From Mycobacterium sp. E787 (GTDB lineage: Bacteria > Actinomycetota > Actinomycetes > Mycobacteriales > Mycobacteriaceae), in assembly GCF_001668725.1 (NCBI RefSeq), contig NZ_LZKL01000089.1, forward strand, positions 81,098 through 145,097: a DNA stretch of 64,000 bases, given 5' to 3'. Of this stretch, positions 1 to 8,896 are shown one piece after another. Position numbers and translations under genes: made by a program. Under the pieces are notes generated by a model. It saw only the letters and a list, made by a program, of their open reading frames with translations, was not told the origin of the DNA and searched no databases. Position 1 is the first letter of the stretch, and every line of letters begins with the position of its first letter.

Positions 1-2
1 CG

Positions 3-740
3 ATCAACGCCACCGTGCCGGCCGTCGAGGCCACCCGGGTCGGCGAGGTGCTGTCCCGGTTCCCGGGGGCGAGCACGGCCAAGGTGAAGGTCGCCGAGCC
101 CGGGCAGACCCTGGCCGACGACGTCGACCGGGTCAACGCCGTGCGCGCACTCGTGCCGACCGTGCGGGTGGACGCCAACGGCGGCTGGAGCGTCGAGCAG
201 GCGGCGCGGGCGGCGGCGGCCCTGACCGCCGACGGCCCGCTGGAGTACCTCGAACAGCCGTGCGCGACCGTCGAGGAGCTGGCCGCGCTGCGCGCGCGGA
301 TCGACGTGCCGATCGCCGCCGACGAAAGCATCCGCAAGGCCGACGACCCGCTCGCCGTGGTCCGCGCCGGGGCCGCGGACATCGCCGTGCTGAAAGTCGC
401 CCCGCTGGGCGGGGTTTGGGCCCTGCTTGCCATCGCCGCCCAGATCGACATCCCGGTCGTCGTCTCCAGCGCGCTGGACTCCGCGGTCGGCATAAGCCAC
501 GGCCTGACCGCCGCGGCGGCACTGCCGCGGCTGCGCCATGCCTGCGGGCTGGGCACGGGCGGCCTGTTCACCGACGACGTGGCCGACGTACCCGCCCCCG
601 TCGACGGCTACCTTTCCGTCGGGCCGGTGACGCCCGACCCGGCGCGACTGCGGGCCCTGGCCGCCCCGGCCGAGCGGCGGCAATGGTGGATCGACCGGAT
701 CAAGGCCTGTCATCCGCTGCTTGTACCGTCGTCCGGATGA
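3..740 (+). CDS. menC: o-Succinylbenzoate synthase MenC, 3' part
   Basis: This is an enolase-superfamily enzyme that dehydrates SHCHC to o-succinylbenzoate in menaquinone synthesis. The start codon lies left of the window, so only about 245 C-terminal residues are present. The barrel signature is intact: a KVKV lysine pair, the metal ligands in VDANGGW, LEQP and ADES, and the second catalytic lysine in VLKVAPLGG. The stop codon overlaps the start of the next gene (ATGA), so translation is probably coupled. The gene order menC-bpoC-menD matches Rv0553-Rv0555. Confidence 0.93.
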   Translation: MNATVPAVEATRVGEVLSRFPGASTAKVKVAEPGQTLADDVDRVNAVRALVPTVRVDANGGWSVEQAARAAAALTADGPLEYLEQPCATVEELAALRARIDVPIAADESIRKADDPLAVVRAGAADIAVLKVAPLGGVWALLAIAAQIDIPVVVSSALDSAVGISHGLTAAAALPRLRHACGLGTGGLFTDDVADVPAPVDGYLSVGPVTPDPARLRALAAPAERRQWWIDRIKACHPLLVPSSG

Positions 741-1516
741 TCAACCTGGCATACGACGATCGCGGGACCGGTGAGCCCGTCGTTTTCATCGCCGGCCGCG
801 GCGGCGCCGGGCGCACCTGGCACCCGCACCAGGTCCCGGCCTTCCTGGCCGCGGGATACCGCTGCATCACCTTCGACAACCGCGGGATCGGCGACACCGA
901 AAACGCCGAGGGATTCACGACGCAGACCATGGTCGCCGACACCGCGGCGCTGATCGAGTCGCTGGGCGCCGCCCCGGCCCGCATCGTCGGGGTGTCCATG
1001 GGCGCGTTCATCGCGCAGGAGCTCATGGTGGCGCGGCCCGAGCTGGTCAAATCGGCGGTGCTGATGGCCACCCGAGGCCGGCTGGACCGCGCCCGCCAGT
1101 TCTTCCACGACGCCGAGGTCGAGCTGCACGCCTCGGGGGTCCAGGTGCCGCCCATGCTGGACGCGCGAAACCGCCTGCTGGAGAGCTTTTCGCGCAAGAC
1201 GCTCAACGATGACGCGGCCGTCGACGACTGGATCGCGATGTTCACCACGTGGCCGGTCAAGCAGACCCCGGGCCTGCGCACCCAGATGTACGTTTCGCCA
1301 CAGACCAACCGGCTGGCCGCCTACCGCAGCATCGCCGCGCCGGTGCTGGTGCTCGGCTTCGCCGACGACATCGTGACGCCGGCCTACCTGGGGCGGGAGG
1401 TCGCCGACGCGATCCCCAACGGGCGGTACCTGCAGATACCCGACGCCGGTCACCTCGGGTTCCTGGAGCGCCCCCAGGCCGTCAACGCCGCGGCGCTGCA
1501 GTTCTTCAAGTCCTAG
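737..1516 (+). CDS. bpoC: Alpha/beta hydrolase, BpoC-like
   Basis: This is a 259-residue alpha/beta-hydrolase, annotated in M. tuberculosis (Rv0554) as a non-haem peroxidase; its true substrate is unsettled. The nucleophile serine lies in GVSMGAF (about residue 87), the acid in FADDIV and the histidine in DAGHLGF near the C-terminus. A GRGGAGRTW loop follows the first strands in place of a usual HGxP oxyanion loop. The ATG overlaps the menC stop. Its position between menC and menD is where a MenH-type SHCHC synthase would be expected, so such a role is possible, but the sequence alone does not show it. Confidence 0.85.
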   Translation: MINLAYDDRGTGEPVVFIAGRGGAGRTWHPHQVPAFLAAGYRCITFDNRGIGDTENAEGFTTQTMVADTAALIESLGAAPARIVGVSMGAFIAQELMVARPELVKSAVLMATRGRLDRARQFFHDAEVELHASGVQVPPMLDARNRLLESFSRKTLNDDAAVDDWIAMFTTWPVKQTPGLRTQMYVSPQTNRLAAYRSIAAPVLVLGFADDIVTPAYLGREVADAIPNGRYLQIPDAGHLGFLERPQAVNAAALQFFKS

Positions 1517-1535
1517 TTGGGCGCCCAGCGTCGAC

Positions 1536-1570
1536 TTGTTGCGCGAAATCAAGGCGATTTGGCTCAACAA
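1536..1570 (+). terminator. Interrupted hairpin between bpoC and menD
   Basis: TTGTTG pairs with CAACAA and, inside that, AAATC pairs with GATTT around an AAGGC loop; the 4-nt joint between the stems holds two mismatches. It starts 20 nt after the bpoC stop and ends 46 nt before the menD start. It may be an intrinsic terminator or attenuator. There is no T tract, which is common in mycobacteria. Confidence 0.4.
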
Positions 1571-1615
1571 CTCCACGTTCGGCGGCCAATCGCAGGGTTG
1601 TGACACGCTGTAGTG

Positions 1616-3253
1616 GTGAACCCCTCGACGACACAGGCCCGCGTCGTCGTCGACGAACTGATTCGCGGCGGCGTCCGCGACGTGGTGCTGTGCCCCGGGT
1701 CGCGCAACGCCCCGCTGGCGTTTGCGCTGCAGGACGCCGACCGGTCCGGCCGGGTCCGGCTGCACGTCCGCATCGACGAGCGCACCGCGGGCTACCTGGC
1801 GATCGGGCTGGCGATCGGCGCCGGTGCTCCGGTGTGCATCGCGATGACGTCGGGTACCGCCGTGGCCAACCTCGGCCCGGCCGTGGTCGAGGCCAACTAC
1901 GCGCGGGTGCCGCTGGTCGTGCTGTCGGCCAACCGGCCCTACGAGCTGCTGGGCACCGGGGCCAACCAGACCATGGAGCAGCTGGGCTACTTCGGCACCC
2001 AGGTCCGCGCCGCCGTCAGCCTCGGCCTGGCCGAGGACGCGCCCGAGCGGCTGGATTCGCTCAACGCCACGTGGCGATCGGCCACCTGCCGCGTGCTGGC
2101 GGCCGCGACGGGATCGCGCAACGCCAACGCCGGCCCCGTGCAGTTCGACATCCCGCTGCGCGAACCGCTGGTGCCGGACCCCGAACCCCACCGCGCCGCG
2201 ACCCCGCCGGGCCGGCCCGGCGGCAGGCCGTGGACGTACACGCCGCCGGCAACCTTCGACCAACCGCTGGACGTCGACCTGACGCCCGACACGGTCGTCA
2301 TCGCCGGACACGGCGCGGGCGTCCAGCCCAACCTGGAGCAGCTGCCCACCGTCGCCGAGCCGACGGCGCCGGCGCCGGCCAACCCCCTACACCCGCTCGC
2401 GCTGCCGCTGCTGCGACCGAAGCAGGTGATCATGCTCGGCCGCCCGACGCTGCACCGCCCGGTGTCGGCGTTGCTGGCCGACCCCAACGTGCCGGTGTAC
2501 GCCCTGACCACCGGGCCCCGCTGGCCGGACGTCTCGGGCAACTCGCAGGCCACCGGAACGCGGGCGGTCACCAGCGGGGCGCCCCACCCCGCGTGGCTGC
2601 GCCGCTGCGCGGAGATGAACGAGCACGCGGTCTCCGCGGTCCGGGGGCAGCTGGCGGTGCACCCGCTGACCACCGGGCTGCACGTCGCCGCGGCCGTGGC
2701 CGACGCGCTGCGGCCGGGTGACCAGCTGGTGCTCGGGGCGTCCAACCCGGTGCGCGACGCGGCGCTGGTCGGTTTGGACGCCCACGGAATACAGGTGCGG
2801 TCCAACCGCGGGGTCGCCGGCATCGACGGCACGGTGTCCACCGCGATCGGCGCCGCCCTTGCACATGAGGGGTCGCACGACGGCCGGACCGTCGCGCTGA
2901 TCGGCGACCTGACGTTCGTGCACGACAGCTCCGGGCTGCTGATCGGCCCCACCGAACCGACACCGCAACGGCTGACGATCGTCGTGTCCAACGACAACGG
3001 CGGCGGCATCTTCGAACTGCTCGAGCAGGGTGACCCGAGGTTCTCCGATGTGTCCTCGCGGATCTTCGGCACCCCGCACGACGTCGACGTCGGCGCCCTG
3101 TGCCGCGCGTACCACGTGGAGAGCCGCCAGATCGAGGTCGACGAGCTCGACGCGGCGCTCGACGAACCGGGGACCGGCATGCGGGTGCTGGAGGTCAAGG
3201 CGGACCGCTCGTCGCTGCGGCAGCTGCACGCCGCCATCAAGGCCGCTCTATGA
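1616..3253 (+). CDS. menD: SEPHCHC synthase MenD
   Basis: This thiamin-diphosphate enzyme condenses isochorismate with 2-oxoglutarate in the first committed step of menaquinone synthesis. It is 545 residues, the normal family length. The N-terminal PYR domain begins with NPSTTQARVVVDELIRGGV; the C-terminal PP domain holds the ThDP/Mg site GDLTFVHDSSG (about residue 430) and NDNGGG (about 459). GTG at 1616 is chosen because it gives the MNPSTTQ start of Rv0555. A GTG immediately upstream (1613) is the alternative. Confidence 0.95.
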   Translation: MNPSTTQARVVVDELIRGGVRDVVLCPGSRNAPLAFALQDADRSGRVRLHVRIDERTAGYLAIGLAIGAGAPVCIAMTSGTAVANLGPAVVEANYARVPLVVLSANRPYELLGTGANQTMEQLGYFGTQVRAAVSLGLAEDAPERLDSLNATWRSATCRVLAAATGSRNANAGPVQFDIPLREPLVPDPEPHRAATPPGRPGGRPWTYTPPATFDQPLDVDLTPDTVVIAGHGAGVQPNLEQLPTVAEPTAPAPANPLHPLALPLLRPKQVIMLGRPTLHRPVSALLADPNVPVYALTTGPRWPDVSGNSQATGTRAVTSGAPHPAWLRRCAEMNEHAVSAVRGQLAVHPLTTGLHVAAAVADALRPGDQLVLGASNPVRDAALVGLDAHGIQVRSNRGVAGIDGTVSTAIGAALAHEGSHDGRTVALIGDLTFVHDSSGLLIGPTEPTPQRLTIVVSNDNGGGIFELLEQGDPRFSDVSSRIFGTPHDVDVGALCRAYHVESRQIEVDELDAALDEPGTGMRVLEVKADRSSLRQLHAAIKAAL

Positions 3254-3266
3254 ATTTTCGAGCACC

Positions 3267-3800
3267 GTGATCGATCCAAAAGCATTGCTGCACATCCTGA
3301 TTCATGGCCGCAGCGACGAGCCGCCGACCACCCGGGCCGGGATTACGTTGCGGTGGTTGCGGATTGCGGTGTTGATCCTGGCCGGCCTGGTCACGCTGCA
3401 GTCGGTGCTGCTGGTGGCCGGCGCCTGGCGCAACGATCTCGCGATTCGGCACCACATGGGCGTGGCCCAGGCCGAGGTCCTCAGCGCCGGACCGCGGCGC
3501 TCCACCATCGAATTCGTCACACCCGAGCGCGTCACCTACCGGCCCGAGCTCGGGGTGCTGTATCCCTCCGAGCTGGCGACCGGCATGAGGATCTACGTGG
3601 AGTACAACAAGAACGACCCGAACCTGGTTCGGGTGCAGCATCGCAACGCCGGCCTGGCGATCATCCCGGCGGGTTCCATCGCGGTGGTGGCCTGGTTGGT
3701 CGCGGCGGCCGCCCTGATCGGCCTGGCGCTGCTGGACAGGGGGCTGGATCGCCGCGCCAAGGCGCCCGACCAGCAGATTTCGCACGACGTATGCTCGTAG
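3267..3800 (+). CDS. Membrane protein, Rv0556-like (DUF3592-type)
   Basis: This 177-residue protein has two membrane helices: one near residues 30-50 (LRIAVLILAGLVTL) and one near 135-160 (AIIPAGSIAVVAWLVAAAALIG). The extracytoplasmic segment between them (YRPELGVLYPS, VEYNKNDPNLVRVQHR) looks like a DUF3592 domain. Its place between menD and mgtA matches Rv0556. The function is unknown. The GTG start is a best guess, as no clear ribosome site is visible and no other start codon lies close by in frame. Confidence 0.75.
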   Translation: MIDPKALLHILIHGRSDEPPTTRAGITLRWLRIAVLILAGLVTLQSVLLVAGAWRNDLAIRHHMGVAQAEVLSAGPRRSTIEFVTPERVTYRPELGVLYPSELATGMRIYVEYNKNDPNLVRVQHRNAGLAIIPAGSIAVVAWLVAAAALIGLALLDRGLDRRAKAPDQQISHDVCS

Positions 3801-3838
3801 GCAACCTTTCCGACAGCCGGCGCTGACATCGTGGTGTT

Positions 3839-4993
3839 GTGCGCGTTGCCATCGTCGCCGAGTCCTTCCTCCCCAATGTCAACGGTGTCAGCAACTCAGT
3901 GCTGCGCGTCCTCGAGCATCTGCGTCGCACCGGCCACGAAGCCCTCGTCATCGCCCCCGACAACCCGCCGGGCCAGCCGCGGGCGGATCGGATTCACGAC
4001 GGCATCCGGGTGCACCGGGTGCCGTCGCGGATGTTCCCCAAGGTCACCACGCTGCCGCTTGGGCTGCCCATGCCCCGAATGGTCAGCGTGCTACGCGGAT
4101 TCGACCCCGACGTCGTGCATCTGGCGTCGCCGGCGTTGCTGGGTTACGGCGGGGTGAAAGCGGCCCGCTGGCTCGGGGTGCCGACGGTCGCGGTGTATCA
4201 AACCGACGTCCCGGGTTTCGCGGCGAGCTACGGCATCCCGATGACGACCCGCGCCGCGTGGGCCTGGTTTCGGCACCTGCACACCCTGGCCGACCGGACG
4301 CTGGCGCCGTCCAGCGTGACGATGGAATCGCTCGTCGCGCAGCGGTTCCCGCGGGTGCACCGGTGGGCGCGCGGGGTCGACGTGCTGCGGTTCGCGCCGT
4401 CGGCCCGCAGTGATGAGCTCAGGCGGCGGTGGTCGCCGCACGGCAAGCCGATCGTCGGGTTCGTGGGCAGGCTCGCGCCGGAGAAGCACGTCGAACGGCT
4501 GACCGCGCTGACCGCCGACGATTCCGTGCAGCTGGTCATCGTCGGCGACGGCGTCGATCAGCGCAAACTGCAATCGGCAATGCCCACAGCGGTTTTCACT
4601 GGAGCGCTGTACGGCGAGGAGCTCGCCGCGGCGTACGCCAGCATGGACGTCTTCGTGCACCCCGGTGAGCACGAGACCTTCTGCCAGGTCGTGCAGGAAG
4701 CGCTGGCCTCGGGGCTGCCGGTGATCGCCCCGGACGCCGGCGGGCCACGAGACCTGGTGGCCCCGTACCGCACCGGACTGCTGTTGGCAGTGAACGAGTT
4801 CGAGGCGCGGCTGCCCGAAGCGGTCGCACACCTGCTCGCCGAGCGGCACCGCTATGCGCCGGCCGCCCGGCGCAGCGTGCTCGGCCGCAGCTGGCCGGTC
4901 ATCTGCGACGAGCTGCTCGGCCACTACGAGGCGGTGCTGTCGCCGTTCTCCCGGCGGCGCGTGTTCGCCAAGCGCTACGCCCAGGGCGAGTAG
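3839..4993 (+). CDS. mgtA: GDP-mannose-dependent alpha-mannosyltransferase MgtA
   Basis: This is a GT4 (GT-B fold) glycosyltransferase of 384 residues, matching Rv0557 (MgtA, once called PimB). In mycobacteria MgtA mannosylates a glucuronosyl-diacylglycerol acceptor to make a lipomannan-like glycolipid. The N-terminus AIVAESFLPNVNGVSNS is the acceptor-side Rossmann domain. The GT4 EX7E signature is visible in HPGEHETFCQVVQEALASG, and GFVGRLAPEKHVERL binds the nucleotide sugar. It follows the Rv0556-like gene by 38 nt on the same strand. Confidence 0.9.
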   Translation: MRVAIVAESFLPNVNGVSNSVLRVLEHLRRTGHEALVIAPDNPPGQPRADRIHDGIRVHRVPSRMFPKVTTLPLGLPMPRMVSVLRGFDPDVVHLASPALLGYGGVKAARWLGVPTVAVYQTDVPGFAASYGIPMTTRAAWAWFRHLHTLADRTLAPSSVTMESLVAQRFPRVHRWARGVDVLRFAPSARSDELRRRWSPHGKPIVGFVGRLAPEKHVERLTALTADDSVQLVIVGDGVDQRKLQSAMPTAVFTGALYGEELAAAYASMDVFVHPGEHETFCQVVQEALASGLPVIAPDAGGPRDLVAPYRTGLLLAVNEFEARLPEAVAHLLAERHRYAPAARRSVLGRSWPVICDELLGHYEAVLSPFSRRRVFAKRYAQGE

Positions 4994-5002
4994 CCGTCGC
5001 GG

Positions 5003-5827
5003 TCAGCCCTGCGCCAGCTCCGCGACGGGCTGCCACTGCTCCCAGGTGCGTAACCGGTTCTCGTAGTCGGCCCTGGCCGTCTGCAGCGGCGAAGCGCCGA
5101 AGAACACCCGCAGCGGCGGCTCCTTCGCGTCCACCACCTTCAACAGCGCGGCCGCCGACGCCGCAGGGTCGCCCGGGCTGGCCCAGCGCCTGCTGCGCTC
5201 GGCCTGGACCGCGGCGCGCACCTCGTCGTACGCCGGCAGGGGATTGGAGTGCCTCGCCGACGCGCCACTCCAGTCGGTGTCGAAGCCGCCGGGTTCGACC
5301 AGCGTGACGTGTACGCCAAAGGGCGCGACCTCCAGGGCCAGCGCCTGCGAGAAGCCCTCCAGCGCCCACTTCGACGCGTGGTACATGCCGACCAAGGGAA
5401 ACGCGACGATGCCGCCGATCGAGGACACCTGGATGATGTGGCCGCCGCGCTGCTCGCGCAGGTACGGCAACGCGGCTTGCGTAACCCACAGCGCCCCAAA
5501 CACATTGGTCTCGATCTGATCGCGCGCCTCTTGCTCGGTGAGCTCCTCGACGAACCCGAAGTGCCCGTAACCGGCGTTGTTCACCACGACGTCCAGGCGA
5601 CCGAAATGGTCGTGCGCCTGCTTGACCGCCGCGAAGTCGGCCTCACGGTCGGTGACATCCAACCGAATCGGCAGCAGCGCGTCGCCGTACTTCCCGACCA
5701 GGTCGTCCAGCGATGCCGTGTCGCGTGCCGTGGCCGCGACCTTGTCGCCGCGCTCCAGCGCGGCTTTCGCCCATTCGCGCCCGAATCCGCGCGACGTACC
5801 GGTGATAAACCAAACTTTTTCGCTCAC
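5003..5827 (-). CDS. Short-chain dehydrogenase/reductase
   Basis: This classical SDR has 274 residues. The cofactor motif GTSRGFG spans residues 10-16, NNAG 83-86, the catalytic Ser about 135, Tyr149 and Lys153 (YHASK). An ARDTASLDD segment after strand 2 suggests NADP preference. GTG at 5827 puts the Rossmann strand at its usual distance from the N-terminus; the frame stays open upstream without homology. It lies 43 nt downstream of a MarR gene on the same strand and is probably co-transcribed with it. H37Rv lacks this block between mgtA and menG. The substrate is unknown. Confidence 0.85.
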   Translation of the reverse strand: MSEKVWFITGTSRGFGREWAKAALERGDKVAATARDTASLDDLVGKYGDALLPIRLDVTDREADFAAVKQAHDHFGRLDVVVNNAGYGHFGFVEELTEQEARDQIETNVFGALWVTQAALPYLREQRGGHIIQVSSIGGIVAFPLVGMYHASKWALEGFSQALALEVAPFGVHVTLVEPGGFDTDWSGASARHSNPLPAYDEVRAAVQAERSRRWASPGDPAASAAALLKVVDAKEPPLRVFFGASPLQTARADYENRLRTWEQWQPVAELAQG

Positions 5828-5870
5828 GCAGTGATGCAACGCAACCGTCGGCGCGTCATTCCCGGCGGGC

Positions 5871-6335
5871 TCACCGGATCGGCGTCCATTGCGTGTCGTT
5901 GAGGAATCTCTTGAGGAGCCGGTCGAGCTGGTGGAGGTCGGCTGCCGACCATCCCGAAAGCGCCCGGGCCAGATGATCCCGCCGCACCTCGTGGAGTGCT
6001 CCCGCGGCGCGTTCGCCCGGCGCCGTTGCCTCGATGACCGACACCCGTCCGTCGCTTGGATCGCCCCGGCGCGCGGCGAGTCCCGCGTCGACAAGCGCTT
6101 GCACCCGGCGCGTGGCCATCCCGACGTCCATGTGCGCCATGCTCGCCAGGCGTCCCATCGGCTGCGGTCCCTCGTCAATCAAGACGCGTAGCAGAATGTA
6201 GGACGGCTGCGACAGCTCGGTGTCGGCGGCCGCCGCCTGTCGCGCGAATGCCGAGCGGCTCACGCTGAGCCGCACGATGCGCGCAAGTGTGGCGCTGATG
6301 GAATCCACCGAATCCAGCTTGCGGACGGATGTCAC
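5871..6335 (-). CDS. MarR-family transcriptional regulator
   Basis: This winged-helix regulator is about 154 residues. SQPSYILLRVLIDEGPQPMGRLA is the start of the helix-turn-helix, followed by a recognition helix and the basic wing GDPSDGRVSVIEAT. It is divergent from the sulfotransferase gene and upstream of the SDR, a typical layout for a local repressor sensing a small molecule. The GTG at 6335 is chosen because it leaves the 6358-6372 palindrome upstream. An ATG at 6365 in the same frame would put the palindrome over the start codon and remains possible. Confidence 0.85.
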   Translation of the reverse strand: MTSVRKLDSVDSISATLARIVRLSVSRSAFARQAAAADTELSQPSYILLRVLIDEGPQPMGRLASMAHMDVGMATRRVQALVDAGLAARRGDPSDGRVSVIEATAPGERAAGALHEVRRDHLARALSGWSAADLHQLDRLLKRFLNDTQWTPIR

Positions 6336-6357
6336 GCGCGCACCGTAGCCGGATAAG

Positions 6358-6372
6358 TTTGACATAGTCAAA
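6358..6372. promoter_or_regulatory. Perfect palindrome, probable MarR operator
   Basis: TTTGAC-ATA-GTCAAA is a perfect 6-3-6 inverted repeat between the divergent MarR and sulfotransferase genes. Its size and place suit a MarR dimer controlling both directions. Confidence 0.6.
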
Positions 6373-6415
6373 TAAATGGCGATAGCTTGGCTCCCTCGGG
6401 ATCTGAGGAGAAGTC

Positions 6416-7573
6416 ATGCCCGCAACCCGCTTCTACTTCGACTGGGCCAACTACCGCACCATGCTTCGGCTGTTGCGTCGCGACCCACCGGCGTCGAAGC
6501 CATGGATCCGCTACTTCGCCTTCCTCATCGGCGTGCCGGCAGTCGCGGCCGTCCACGCGGCATGCTTCGCGCTCGATCCGATCCTGTTCGGATCGCTGCG
6601 ACGGACGACGGTGGTCGCGCCGACCTTCTGTGTCGGGCACGCCCGCAGCGGCACGACGTATCTGCACCGGCTGATGGCGGCGGACCCGCAGTTCAGCTAC
6701 GCATTGATGTACGAGCTTTTCTTCCCTTCGCTGCTGCAGAAACGCCTGCTGCGCCTGCTGTTTCGGCTCGACGCCGCGCTCATGGGCGGGCGGCTGCGTC
6801 ACCGCCTCGATGCGGCCGAGGAGCAACGGTTCGCGCCGACCGACGACATGCACAGGACCGGCTTCTTCGTTCCGGAAGAAGACGACTTCTTTCTGACGTG
6901 GTCGCTGTGCTCCGGGTTCTGGATCGTCATGTTTCCCTTCATGGGCGAGCTGGACTTCTACCACGTCGACCACTGGCCGGACCGCAAGCGGCGGCGGGTG
7001 ATGGGCTTCTACTCCGAATGCGTCCGGCGCCAGATCGCGCTGAACGGCGGCGGGACGCACCTGAGCAAGAATCCCACCTTCTGCGGCCGCGTCGAAGCGC
7101 TGATCGAGACGTTTCCGGACGCGAGATTCATTGTGCCCCTGCGCAATCCTTACGAGACGATCCCGAGCCTGCTCAAGCTGTTGAAGAACGAGTGGGACCT
7201 GCGGGGTCGCGACGAGCACCTGATCGCGAAATCGCTGCGCGTGCTCGCGGATCAGTCGTTCGACGCGTATCGGCACCCGCTCGACGTCCTGGCCAGGCAC
7301 CCCGAAGTGCGCTCGGCCGTCGTCGACTATCGCGAGCTGGTGGCGCACCCCGAGGCCACGATGCGCCGGATCTACCGCGAGCTGCAGCTCGACCTGGGAC
7401 CGGTGGCCGCCAAGGCGTTCGAGTCCGCGGGCACCGCAGGCGGGCACGAGTCGGCCCACCGCTACAGCCTCGAGGAGTTCGGGCTCGATCCGCGGGAAAT
7501 CCACACGCGCCTGGCCGACCTGTTCGAGCAATACCGGTGGGATACCGAAGGAGAGCGTGCACATGCCCACTGA
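6416..7573 (+). CDS. PAPS-dependent sulfotransferase family protein
   Basis: This 385-residue protein carries the 5'-phosphosulfate-binding loop CVGHARSGTTYLHR (about residues 72-85) and the 3'-phosphate motif RFIVPLRNPYETIPSLL (about 235-250), so it should transfer sulfate from PAPS. The hydrophobic stretch IRYFAFLIGVPAVAAVHAACFAL (about 31-53) suggests membrane association and a lipid-like acceptor. A ribosome site, TGAGGAG, precedes the ATG. The next gene begins inside its 3' end. H37Rv has other Stf enzymes but not this one at this locus. The acceptor is unknown. Confidence 0.85.
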   Translation: MPATRFYFDWANYRTMLRLLRRDPPASKPWIRYFAFLIGVPAVAAVHAACFALDPILFGSLRRTTVVAPTFCVGHARSGTTYLHRLMAADPQFSYALMYELFFPSLLQKRLLRLLFRLDAALMGGRLRHRLDAAEEQRFAPTDDMHRTGFFVPEEDDFFLTWSLCSGFWIVMFPFMGELDFYHVDHWPDRKRRRVMGFYSECVRRQIALNGGGTHLSKNPTFCGRVEALIETFPDARFIVPLRNPYETIPSLLKLLKNEWDLRGRDEHLIAKSLRVLADQSFDAYRHPLDVLARHPEVRSAVVDYRELVAHPEATMRRIYRELQLDLGPVAAKAFESAGTAGGHESAHRYSLEEFGLDPREIHTRLADLFEQYRWDTEGERAHAH

Positions 7574-8867
7574 ATCAAGCCGGCTCGCCCTGCGGGCCGC
7601 CTGGACCGACATGATCGACGCCCTGACCCGGGCCCGCGACGCCGTCGACTCCGCCGAACTGCACGCCCCGCCGGTCACCGAGCAAAGCCTGGCGGACGGA
7701 TACCGCTACCTGCTGGGCTTCGTGTTCAGCGCCATCGAGCGCGGCCTCTGCGAGGACCCCGAATTCCCGTATTTCCGGCGTGCCATCCAGCCCGTGGACA
7801 AGGCCACCATCGACAACGCCGACGCGCTGTACCTCTCGGCCGCCATCGACGGCACCAAAAGCTACCGGATACGCGGCCGGCTCGTCCCAAAAGCGCCGCA
7901 GTACATCATCTTCGAGGCCCACAGCGGCTATGCCGGCGACACCGGCAGCCTGGCCGAACTCGGTCCCGGCGGGCGCGCCATCACCGGGTCCCTGGACATC
8001 GCGGATCTGCTCGTCGACGACGACGGCCGATTCGAGATCCTGCTGGCGCCGCGGCGGCCCGCCGATCACTCGGGGAATTTCATCGCCACGGCGACCGTCG
8101 ACGGGACCGTGCCGGCGCAATACCTGATCGCCCGCATGCTCTTTCATGACTGGGAGCACGAAGCATCGCCCGAGCTGCACATCGTGCAGATCGGCAAGGA
8201 GGGCGCCCGGCCCGCGCCGCTCGATCCCGACGCCGTGGCGCGCAACGTCCGCCGCATCGGCACCATCGTCGAAAACCAGATGACGTTCTGGAACCAGTTC
8301 TATGACCTGGTGCTCGAGGCGCACGGCGACAAGAACGGCGACGGGGCCACCCTCATGCCGCGCAACGACCTGAACGAGCCGGCATTGGCCAATCTCGCGA
8401 CCGGCGGCGGGCAGAGCACCAACGTCTACTCCGGTGGCGTCTACGACCTGGCCGACGACGAAGCGCTGCTGGTCGAAGTCGTCGTGCCGGTGCCGCCCGC
8501 GTACATGGGCTTCCACCTGGCCAACCTGTGGGGCGAGTCACTCGACTACGCCAACCACACCTGCAGCCTCAACGGATTTCAGTCCGAACCGGATCCCGAC
8601 GGGGCCATCCGCTACGTCGTCGCCGGCGCCGACCCCGGCGTGCCGAACTGGCTCGACACCGCCGGCCACCCCGGTGGTTTCCTGGCCCTGCGGTGGACCT
8701 ACTCCACGCCGCCGCCCGAATTGCCGAAGGCCTCGGTGACCAAGGTGCCGCTCGCCGGCGTGCGCGAACACCTCCCCGCTGCCACCCGCGTCGTCTCCGC
8801 CGAGGAACGCCGCGAACAGATCAGGGTGCGCCAGGAGCACGTCCAGCGGCGTTACCGGCAATACTGA
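7563..8867 (+). CDS. DUF1214-like protein of unknown function
   Basis: This 434-residue protein overlaps the sulfotransferase gene by 11 nt, so the two are translationally coupled. AAGGAGAG lies 7 nt before the ATG. No signal peptide is visible. The C-terminal half (MGFHLANLWGES, VVAGADPGVPNWLDTAGH, LALRWTY) looks like the DUF1214 fold seen with DUF1254 proteins. The N-terminal half (about 1-250) has no motif I recognise beyond a YRYLLGF segment. It may act on the same substrate as the sulfotransferase, but that rests only on gene order. Confidence 0.7.
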   Translation: MPTESSRLALRAAWTDMIDALTRARDAVDSAELHAPPVTEQSLADGYRYLLGFVFSAIERGLCEDPEFPYFRRAIQPVDKATIDNADALYLSAAIDGTKSYRIRGRLVPKAPQYIIFEAHSGYAGDTGSLAELGPGGRAITGSLDIADLLVDDDGRFEILLAPRRPADHSGNFIATATVDGTVPAQYLIARMLFHDWEHEASPELHIVQIGKEGARPAPLDPDAVARNVRRIGTIVENQMTFWNQFYDLVLEAHGDKNGDGATLMPRNDLNEPALANLATGGGQSTNVYSGGVYDLADDEALLVEVVVPVPPAYMGFHLANLWGESLDYANHTCSLNGFQSEPDPDGAIRYVVAGADPGVPNWLDTAGHPGGFLALRWTYSTPPPELPKASVTKVPLAGVREHLPAATRVVSAEERREQIRVRQEHVQRRYRQY

Positions 8868-8896
8868 CCCGCCCGTGCCCGGGTAGCGTCGACGTC

